A stretch of DNA of 6,950 nt from positions 1 through 6,950 of the forward strand of contig JAGVLR010000269.1 of NCBI GenBank assembly GCA_020054175.1, written 5' to 3'. Position 1 is the first letter of the stretch, and each line of letters starts with the position of its first letter. The position numbers and the translations under genes were made by a program. Positions 1 to 4,752 of the stretch are shown here, piece after piece. Below the pieces are notes generated by a model, which worked only from the letters and a program-made list of their open reading frames with translations, did no database searches and was not told the origin of the DNA. The stretch comes from Candidatus Dadabacteria bacterium (GTDB lineage Bacteria > Desulfobacterota_D > UBA1144 > Nemesobacterales > UBA2774).

Positions 1-53
1 ACCGTCCCTATGTTCAAGTGCGGCTTCTTCCGCGCAAATTTCTCCTTCGACAT
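1..53 (-). CDS. tuf: Translation elongation factor EF-Tu, N-terminal fragment (gene runs off the left edge)
   Basis: Only the first 17 codons plus two bases are in the window. They read MSKEKFARKKPHLNIGT followed by the start of a Val codon, which closely matches the conserved EF-Tu N-terminus (SKEKFxRxKPHxNxGTxGHVDHGKT). EF-Tu is the cytoplasmic GTPase that delivers aminoacyl-tRNA to the ribosome. The ATG at 53-51 is fixed by an ideal Shine-Dalgarno AAGGAGG at 62-68, about seven or eight bases upstream. The gene is the last visible member of a four-tRNA operon and lies 51 nt after tRNA-Thr(GGT); no separate promoter is evident in that gap, so co-transcription with the tRNAs is inferred. The GTP-binding motifs lie outside the window, so intactness cannot be judged. 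Confidence 0.93.
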   Translation of the reverse strand, partial: MSKEKFARKKPHLNIGT

Positions 54-60
54 CGATACT

Positions 61-68
61 ACCTCCTT
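61..68 (-). promoter_or_regulatory. Shine-Dalgarno of tuf
   Basis: On the minus strand the sequence reads AAGGAGGT, a near-complete complement of the 16S rRNA 3' end, followed by seven bases and then the tuf ATG. It supports the start chosen for the truncated gene and fits a very highly expressed protein. Confidence 0.85.
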
Positions 69-70
69 AC

Positions 71-87
71 GTAGTTGGAAAAACTAC
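71..87 (-). other. Small hairpin just upstream of the tuf ribosome binding site
   Basis: The minus-strand RNA can form a six-base-pair stem GTAGTT/AACTAC closed by a five-base loop. It ends three bases before the AAGGAGG of tuf. It has no U-tract after it, so it does not look like a terminator. It could be a processing site separating tRNA-Thr(GGT) from the tuf mRNA or simply chance; the function is a guess. Confidence 0.35.
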
Positions 88-104
88 ACTCTTCAGACAG
101 CGAG

Positions 105-180
105 TGGAGCCCACGAGCGGACTTGAACCGCTGACCTCATCCTTACCGAGGATGTGCTCTGCCGGCTGAGCTACGTGGGC
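105..180 (-). tRNA. tRNA-Thr, anticodon GGT
   Basis: The minus strand gives a 76-nt cloverleaf with encoded 3' CCA. The acceptor stem is GCCCACG/CGTGGGC, the D stem GCTC/GAGC, the anticodon stem CATCC/GGATG, and the T arm AGCGG-TTCAAGT-CCGCT. The seven-base anticodon loop is TCGGTAA, placing GGT at positions 34-36 (reads ACC and ACU). Position 33, almost always U, is C here. In position and identity it corresponds to E. coli thrT directly before tufB. It follows tRNA-Gly by only 13 nt, so the two must be released from one precursor. Confidence 0.95.
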
Positions 181-193
181 CAAGAATCCGATG

Positions 194-267
194 AGCGGGA
201 GACGGGATTCGAACCCGCGACCCTCAGCTTGGAAGGCTGATGCTCTAGCCAACTGAGCTACTCCCGC
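194..267 (-). tRNA. tRNA-Gly, anticodon TCC
   Basis: A 74-nt tRNA without an encoded CCA: after the discriminator U the sequence continues CAT. The acceptor stem is GCGGGAG/CTCCCGC, the D stem GCTC/GAGC, and the anticodon stem TCAGC/GCTGA around the loop CTTCCAA, giving anticodon TCC (reads GGA and GGG). The T arm is GCGGG-TTCGAAT-CCCGT. It corresponds to E. coli glyT in the same operon slot. The CCA end must be added by tRNA nucleotidyltransferase. Confidence 0.96.
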
Positions 268-346
268 CTGGAATGCATTGTAGTCACTGACTATCTGATT
301 CGTGATGTTAAAAAACGAAAACTCTAAAATTTCCATATTATTGCCA

Positions 347-432
347 TGGGGAGGGCAGGATTCGAACCTACGTAGGCTTGCACCGGCAGATTTACAGTCT
401 GCTGCTTTTGACCGCTCAGCCACCTCCCCTCC
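347..432 (-). tRNA. tRNA-Tyr, anticodon GTA
   Basis: An 86-nt class II tRNA with a long variable arm, as expected for bacterial tyrosine tRNA. The acceptor stem is GGAGGGG/CCTCCCC, the anticodon stem GCAGA/TCTGC, and the loop CTGTAAA gives anticodon GTA. The T arm is GTAGG-TTCGAAT-CCTGC. The discriminator is A and the next bases are TGG, so CCA is not encoded. It corresponds to E. coli tyrU. The 79-nt spacer to tRNA-Gly (268-346) is AT-rich and shows no clear gene or signal. Confidence 0.96.
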
Positions 433-476
433 GTTATAAATCATTAAAACGTTTTCTGTTTGCGACATTTTTCCTG

Positions 477-551
477 TGGAGCTGGCGAAGGGATTTGAAC
501 CCCCGGCCTGCTGATTACAAATCAGCTGCTCTACCACTGAGCTACGCCAGC
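477..551 (-). tRNA. tRNA-Thr, anticodon TGT
   Basis: A 75-nt cloverleaf with encoded 3' CCA and the first gene of the tRNA-tuf operon. The acceptor stem is GCTGGCG/CGCCAGC, the D stem GCTC/GAGC, and the anticodon stem GCTGA/TCAGC with loop TTTGTAA, giving anticodon TGT (reads ACA, probably also ACG). This isoacceptor has the normal U33, in contrast to the GGT tRNA downstream. The T stem contains two G-U pairs. It corresponds to E. coli thrU. Its 5' end lies about 75 nt downstream of the transcription start predicted from the promoter at 632-661. The 44-nt spacer to tRNA-Tyr contains a palindromic AAAACGTTTT at 447-456 of unknown meaning. Confidence 0.96.
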
Positions 552-631
552 CGTATGGAATTCCCTGACTTTACTGTTTCTCCATTTATATAACGAAAGA
601 CAGATAGAATTCGCCCGTGTATAAACCAGCT

Positions 632-661
632 ATTGTAACACAATTAGAAGCATATTGTCAA
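632..661 (-). promoter_or_regulatory. Sigma70-type promoter of the tRNA-tuf operon
   Basis: On the minus strand a perfect -35 hexamer TTGACA (656-661) is followed by an 18-nt spacer and TACAAT (632-637), one mismatch from the TATAAT consensus. Transcription would begin near 625-627, leaving a leader of roughly 75 nt before tRNA-Thr(TGT). The strength of the match suits a stable-RNA/EF-Tu operon. An inverted repeat ATTGT-AAC-ACAAT (632-644) covers the -10 element, and an 8-bp direct repeat TTAATTGG lies 11-29 bp upstream of the -35. The gap 552-686 contains nothing else that I recognise. Confidence 0.8.
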
Positions 662-671
662 GATTCGAAAA

Positions 672-690
672 CCAATTAAATGCCAATTAA
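672..690 (-). repeat. Two 8-bp direct repeats with 11-bp period upstream of the tRNA operon promoter
   Basis: TTAATTGG occurs at 683-690 and 672-679 (minus-strand reading), spaced about one helical turn apart. The first copy overlaps the fabZ stop codon. The position just above the -35 box is where an UP element or an activator site (for example Fis in enterobacteria) would lie, but the repeat is short and AT-rich and could be chance. Confidence 0.35.
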
Positions 691-1124
691 TAAAGGGACA
701 CCGTAATTTCGGCCTCCGTGACCTTTGAGTCGCCCACCCACGCCTCGCATTCGAACTTTATCAGCTTGGAACGCCTCTTCGCGATTCGGACGTCCATCTT
801 AAGCTCGTCGTTCGGATAAACCACCTTCCTGAACTTCACTTTCTCGAGCCCGGCGAGGTAGGCGCCCGACTGACCGGCCGCTTTTATCTCTTCCGTGAAG
901 GACGAATAAACGAGGACTCCGCCCGTCTGGGCCATGGCCTCGATTATAATCACGCCCGGAACTATCGGATTTCCAGGGAAGTGCCCCCTGAAAAAATCCT
1001 CTTCCGGGCCGAAAATCTTGGTCGCCACTATTCTCGTGCCCGACTCGAGCTCGATGACCCGGTCTACGAAAAGAAACGGGTCCCTGTGAGGGATTAACCC
1101 CTTGATACCTTCTCTATCGATCAG
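687..1124 (-). CDS. fabZ: 3-hydroxyacyl-[acyl-carrier-protein] dehydratase FabZ, with a non-standard start codon
   Basis: FabZ is the cytoplasmic hot-dog-fold enzyme that dehydrates 3-hydroxyacyl-ACP to trans-2-enoyl-ACP in type II fatty acid synthesis. Read from a CTG at 1124-1122 it is 145 residues, the normal length, beginning MIDREGIKGLIPHRDPF. The family hallmarks are the N-terminal PHRxPFLxVDR (12-22) and GHFPGNPIVPG (47-57), with the expected catalytic His48 and Glu62 in EAMAQ. No ATG, GTG or TTG exists in frame between the upstream TAA (1136-1134) and a GTG at 1028; that GTG is inside the fold and would delete the PHRxPFL segment. CTG at 1124 aligns exactly with the usual family start, and ATT at 1127 is the other candidate. 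The reading continues the bamA-skp cluster, 45-48 nt after skp. lpxD and lpxA, common neighbours, are absent. Identity is secure; the exact start is not. Confidence 0.92.
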   Translation of the reverse strand: MIDREGIKGLIPHRDPFLFVDRVIELESGTRIVATKIFGPEEDFFRGHFPGNPIVPGVIIIEAMAQTGGVLVYSSFTEEIKAAGQSGAYLAGLEKVKFRKVVYPNDELKMDVRIAKRRSKLIKFECEAWVGDSKVTEAEITVSLY

Positions 1125-1129
1125 AATGA

Positions 1130-1143
1130 CCTTTTACTCCCTT
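1130..1143 (-). promoter_or_regulatory. Candidate ribosome binding site of fabZ
   Basis: The minus strand reads AAGGGAGTAAAAGG over these bases. AAGGGAG (1137-1143) lies nine bases before the ATT codon at 1127 and twelve before the CTG at 1124, while AAAGG (1130-1134) lies five bases before CTG. Purine-rich Shine-Dalgarno-like sequence here, and none near the GTG at 1028, supports initiation at ATT or CTG. Confidence 0.6.
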
Positions 1144-1169
1144 ATATTATTAAGAATTCATCCAGGACG

Positions 1170-1679
1170 TCAGTTCTTGGCGTCGTACGCCTGTATGACC
1201 TTCTGGGTTATGTCTATGGACGGATTCGAGAATATTACCCCGCCCTCGGTCTTTTCGATTATCATCGTATAGCCTTCCGACTGACCGATGGACTGAAGAA
1301 TTCCGTCGAGGTCTCTCAGGATTTTCTCCAGAAGCTCGAAATCCCTCCTCTGAAGCTCGTCCCTGAAGTCCGCACGCGACCTCTGGAGCTCCTTATCGAG
1401 GTTCTCGATCTGGGTTGCCTTCTGCTTCCTCGTAGTTTCGTTCATAACCGGCCCGTTCTGTATAAACTCGTTTTTAAGGCTTTCGAGCTGGGCGCTTTTG
1501 CTTTCGATAATCTGCTGCTTCTGCTTGAATTCAGCTTCGAAGGCGGTCTTTGCAGCCTTGCCGGCCTTGGAATTCGCAATAACCAACTGTAAATCTATAA
1601 CCCCGATTTTGGCGCCCTGGGCATAGGATAGAACAGGTGTCATCAACACCATGCCGAGGATGAGAAAAAATACTTTCAT
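1170..1679 (-). CDS. skp: Periplasmic chaperone Skp/OmpH family protein
   Basis: This 169-residue protein has a clear Sec signal peptide (MKVFFLILGMVLMTPVLSYA, cleavage predicted after Ala20). It is followed by the typical Skp/OmpH opening IGVIDLQLVIANSKAGK (about 25-41), a long charged, Gln/Lys/Glu-rich helical stretch (about 40-125, expected to form the coiled-coil tentacles), and a C-terminal strand segment YTMIIEKTEGGVIFSN. The length matches the family (about 160-180). Skp trimers hold unfolded outer-membrane proteins in the periplasm for delivery to BamA, and skp directly follows bamA here as in most diderms. The ATG at 1679 has an excellent AAGGAGG at 1687-1693, seven bases upstream. 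Only 18 nt separate it from the bamA stop codon, so co-transcription is inferred. Confidence 0.95.
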   Translation of the reverse strand: MKVFFLILGMVLMTPVLSYAQGAKIGVIDLQLVIANSKAGKAAKTAFEAEFKQKQQIIESKSAQLESLKNEFIQNGPVMNETTRKQKATQIENLDKELQRSRADFRDELQRRDFELLEKILRDLDGILQSIGQSEGYTMIIEKTEGGVIFSNPSIDITQKVIQAYDAKN

Positions 1680-1697
1680 GCTGAAACCTCCTTGAGT

Positions 1698-4100
1698 TTA
1701 AAATAACGTTCCAACGGTAAACTGTATCTCGTAGGCGTCTTCTCCGGGGAGCCTGTCGCCGAGCGGAAACCCGATTTCGAGTCTTAGAGGACCGAGCGGC
1801 GAAACCCACCTTATGCCGAAGCCGACGTCCTTTTTGAGATCCATAGGATTCAACGTAGGTGTCTGACCGTCATTGAATGCATTACCCATGTCAAAGAATA
1901 ATGAACCCCGGAGCCCTACGGAAGGCATAATCGGGAACACATAATCGGCCGAGAACAGGAGCTCCTGCACGCCGCCGATTATAACGAAATCTCCGTCCGC
2001 CGTAGGAACCCTCGGCCCCACCCTTCTGAAGCCGAAACCCCTGAGCGAATTCGGGCCGCCGAGGAAGTATCTCTCGCCGACGACTAGGTCGTTTCCGTTA
2101 TTGCTGAAATCGATTATCCCGTACTGTCCCCTGATCGTAAATACAGTATTCCACCACAGCGGAAACCACTGCCTCGACGAAATACCGTATTTTATGAAAT
2201 CAGTATCTCCACCGAACGGGCCACCGGCATACTCTACATCAGTACGGGTCAAATTTCCAGCGCTCGGATCGAGGAAATTATTCCTCGAATCCCATATCAG
2301 ACCCGCGCCGACGCTGCTGATGGTTCTGTCGGAATTAGTGATGATAAGCCTGGCGTCGCTGTCAACGTCGCCTATCCTTACGTTTTCTATTCTGTATGTG
2401 AGCGTCCCCGACAGATTTCTCCAGAGGAGCCTTCCGAAGGAAAGGCTGCCGCCCCAGGATTGTCTATCGAAGTCCCTGAACCGGCGGTCCGTCCTGAAGA
2501 CGAGTATATCCATCGTCCAGTCTGTGTCGAAGAGATGCGGATCCTGATAATTGACGAAGAAAAGCTGGGTCACGCCGCCTATCTGCGCGTTGAGTGTTAT
2601 CCTCTTTCCGTAGCCGAAGAGGTTAGCCTCCTGTATCTGCCCGGCGAAGATGAAGGTTTCTATCGAGCTGAATCCGCCCGCGACGCTGAAGAAACCTGTG
2701 GGCTTTTCGACGACCTTAACCTTAAGATCTATCTCGTCTTCCTTCCCGGGAACCCTATCCGAGACGACCTCGACATTTTCCTCGAAGAAGCCCAGCCTCG
2801 TAACCCTGGGCTTTATGGCCTGCACCCTCGTCGCGCTAAAGCGCTCCCCTTCCTGTATCGGGATCTCGCGCCTTATTACCTTATCCCTCGTCCTGGTATT
2901 CCCTATTATGTCTATTTGCCTGACGTATACCTCGGGCCCCTTTTCGAGATTAAAACTCACGTCAACCGTAAGATTTTCCCTGTCGAGCCTGAACCCCGGC
3001 TCGACGTTGGCGAAGGCATAGCCTTTGTCGCCGTAAAAAGTCGTAAGCGCGGCGATGTCCGCGGCGAGGAGGCTGCCTCTGAATATCTCGCCGCTCTTCA
3101 GCTGGAGAATTGCCTGGAGCTCCTCTTCGGGCGCTATGATGTCGCCCGCGAAGGAGAGCGCGGCGACTTTATACTGCTGCCCCTCGTCTATCTTGAAGGT
3201 GATTATATAGCCCTTTTTGTCGTCGCTGTACACGATTTCGGGCTTGCCGACCTTAACGTCGAGGTAGCCGTTGTCTATATAAGTAGTTCTTATCCTGTCG
3301 GAGTCGCCCTCTATTTCCTGCGGGTTATAGAGGCCCTTCTTCGAAATTAACGAGAACATTCCCTTGGGCTTCGAATAGAGCCCCTTCTTGACGACTTTCG
3401 TCGGGAGGTTCTCGTTTCCTACGAAAACCACTTCCTTAATATAAGCCTTATTGCCCTCTCTGATTTCGAAAGTGACGCTTACGGTGCCCTCGGCCTCCGG
3501 CTCTATGCTGTAAGTGATCTCTGTCCCGACGAGGCTGTTCTGGGCATAGAGGGCGCTTATTGCCTCCTGGCTCTTCTTGACGCTCGCAAGGTCGATTATT
3601 CTCCCTTCCTTTACAGTTATTACTTCGAGTATCTTGTCGCTCTTTACATCATCGTTCCCGACTATCCTGAGGTCGGAGACTACGGGTTTTTCTTTGACGA
3701 CGAATATCAGCTCGACGCCGCCCGGGACATCTTCCGTCTCCGCGGAGACATCCTCGAAAGGCCCCATGTTGTAGATCTTCTTTATATCCTCTCTCACGGT
3801 TGCCGCCGACAACGGCTGGCCTACCCTGGAGGTCAGATTAATAGATATCGCCTCGCTCGCAATCCTCTTGTTGCCCTCGATTTTTATTCCGACGATCGTC
3901 CTGTCGGAGGCTGCGACCGGCTCGCCTTCAGCTTCGCTAACGCCGGTATCGGGCGCCGCGGGCGCGGGCGATGCATCGTCCGCGGGCGCGTCCTGGGAAA
4001 ATGCCGGCACCGCCGACATGCATATCAGGAACAGAAATAAAACTGCCGTAAAAGCAGCCCCTCTTATTAAGGCACTAATTCGCATCGACGATTTTTCCAT
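1698..4100 (-). CDS. bamA: Outer membrane protein assembly factor BamA
   Basis: BamA is the essential core of the BAM complex that folds beta-barrel proteins into the outer membrane. The 800-residue product shows a signal peptide with basic N-region and cleavage near AFS-Q (residue 35/36), an Ala/Pro/Asp-rich linker (about 37-62), and five POTRA domains (approximately 67-138, 139-217, 218-309, 310-391 and 392-466), several opening with the recurrent I-x-GN pattern. The C-terminal barrel (about 467-800) contains the conserved loop motif LRGF (686-689) and ends in Phe in the beta-signal QFTVGTLF. Length and architecture are normal. The start ATG at 4100 lies inside the end of lolD (26-bp overlap) with AAGG seven bases upstream; a second in-frame ATG at 4085 would also keep a signal peptide. 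It stands between lolD and skp, linking lipoprotein export with outer-membrane protein assembly. Confidence 0.97.
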   Translation of the reverse strand: MEKSSMRISALIRGAAFTAVLFLFLICMSAVPAFSQDAPADDASPAPAAPDTGVSEAEGEPVAASDRTIVGIKIEGNKRIASEAISINLTSRVGQPLSAATVREDIKKIYNMGPFEDVSAETEDVPGGVELIFVVKEKPVVSDLRIVGNDDVKSDKILEVITVKEGRIIDLASVKKSQEAISALYAQNSLVGTEITYSIEPEAEGTVSVTFEIREGNKAYIKEVVFVGNENLPTKVVKKGLYSKPKGMFSLISKKGLYNPQEIEGDSDRIRTTYIDNGYLDVKVGKPEIVYSDDKKGYIITFKIDEGQQYKVAALSFAGDIIAPEEELQAILQLKSGEIFRGSLLAADIAALTTFYGDKGYAFANVEPGFRLDRENLTVDVSFNLEKGPEVYVRQIDIIGNTRTRDKVIRREIPIQEGERFSATRVQAIKPRVTRLGFFEENVEVVSDRVPGKEDEIDLKVKVVEKPTGFFSVAGGFSSIETFIFAGQIQEANLFGYGKRITLNAQIGGVTQLFFVNYQDPHLFDTDWTMDILVFRTDRRFRDFDRQSWGGSLSFGRLLWRNLSGTLTYRIENVRIGDVDSDARLIITNSDRTISSVGAGLIWDSRNNFLDPSAGNLTRTDVEYAGGPFGGDTDFIKYGISSRQWFPLWWNTVFTIRGQYGIIDFSNNGNDLVVGERYFLGGPNSLRGFGFRRVGPRVPTADGDFVIIGGVQELLFSADYVFPIMPSVGLRGSLFFDMGNAFNDGQTPTLNPMDLKKDVGFGIRWVSPLGPLRLEIGFPLGDRLPGEDAYEIQFTVGTLF

Positions 4101-4749
4101 CGGAAAGCCTTATTCTCCTCTGAAGCCGCTTGGCAATATCCATATTATGCGTAACGATAACTGACGATATTCCGTATTCGCCGTTTAACATGAGAAACAA
4201 GTCCAGTATCGAGGCGCCGGTATCGAGGTCGAGATTGCCTGTCGGCTCGTCCGCGAGAATCACCTTCGGCTTCAGCACCACGGCCCGCGCGATTGCGACT
4301 CTCTGCTGCTCGCCTCCCGAAAGCTCACCCGGCCTGTGCTCCAGCCTGTGATCGAGCCCCACCCTCTTTAAAACCTGAAGCGCCATATCCTTTGCCTGCT
4401 CCATGCCGATACCGTTTATCAGGCACGGCATCATAACGTTCTCAAGGGCGCTGAATTCGGGGAGAAGATAATGGAACTGGAATACGAAGCCAATCTCCCT
4501 GTTTCTGAATGCCGCAAGCTCCGTCTCGTTCTGCCGGAAGACGTTTGTTTCGCCGTAGTGCACTTGCCCCTCCGAAGGACGCTCCAGTGTTCCGAGTATG
4601 TGCAGAAGAGTGCTTTTTCCCGATCCTGAAACGCCGACCACCGCGAGCGTCTCGGCGCCCGGGATATCGATGTCTATGCCCTTCAGAGCCTCTACCTTGC
4701 CGCCCCTTGTTTCAAACACCTTCCATAATCCTCGTACTCGAATGTCCAT
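4075..4749 (-). CDS. lolD: Lipoprotein-releasing system ATP-binding protein LolD
   Basis: This 224-residue ABC ATPase powers extraction of mature lipoproteins from the inner membrane for transfer to LolA. Visible motifs are Walker A GVSGSGKST (39-47), Q-loop Gln91, the ABC signature LSGGEQQR (143-150), Walker B VILADEP (163-169) with catalytic Glu168, and the H-loop His201 in VTHN. The stretch FQFHYLLPEFSALENV (90-105) after the Q-loop is characteristic of the LolD/MacB branch, and the adjacent LolC/E-type permease settles the assignment over FtsE or a generic MacB ATPase. The ATG at 4749 lies three bases after the TAG of the permease, with only a weak AGG at close range, so translation is probably coupled. 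The 3' end overlaps the bamA start by 26 bp. It would act as a dimer on the cytoplasmic face. Confidence 0.96.
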   Translation of the reverse strand: MDIRVRGLWKVFETRGGKVEALKGIDIDIPGAETLAVVGVSGSGKSTLLHILGTLERPSEGQVHYGETNVFRQNETELAAFRNREIGFVFQFHYLLPEFSALENVMMPCLINGIGMEQAKDMALQVLKRVGLDHRLEHRPGELSGGEQQRVAIARAVVLKPKVILADEPTGNLDLDTGASILDLFLMLNGEYGISSVIVTHNMDIAKRLQRRIRLSDGKIVDAN

Positions 4750-4752
4750 TGC

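Noticed and set aside
268..346. A possible separate promoter or small RNA in the tRNA-Tyr to tRNA-Gly spacer
   Set aside because: The spacer is AT-rich but I could not find a paired -35/-10 or a stable fold, so no feature is claimed.
67..537. A 156-codon minus-strand open frame through the tRNA cluster
   Set aside because: It consists of translated tRNA genes; fragments such as GVAQLARASAFQAEGRGFES are familiar spurious translations of tRNA sequence.
687..1028. A shorter fabZ starting at the GTG at 1028
   Set aside because: It would remove 32 residues including the conserved PHRxPFLxVDR segment, which is clearly encoded in frame upstream, and no Shine-Dalgarno is near the GTG.
1125..1169. 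Short upstream frame ATG AAT TCT TAA (start at 1161) before fabZ
   Set aside because: Three codons long, no good ribosome binding site and out of frame with fabZ; there is nothing to show that it is a leader peptide.
1531..1809. A 92-codon minus-strand frame bridging bamA and skp
   Set aside because: It overlaps the end of bamA and the signal-peptide region of skp in another frame and resembles no protein; it is a shadow.
2460..3350. A 296-codon open frame on the plus strand, antisense to bamA
   Set aside because: It lies wholly inside the well-supported bamA gene, has no recognisable domain, and its acidic/Leu-rich composition is what the complementary strand of this codon usage gives.
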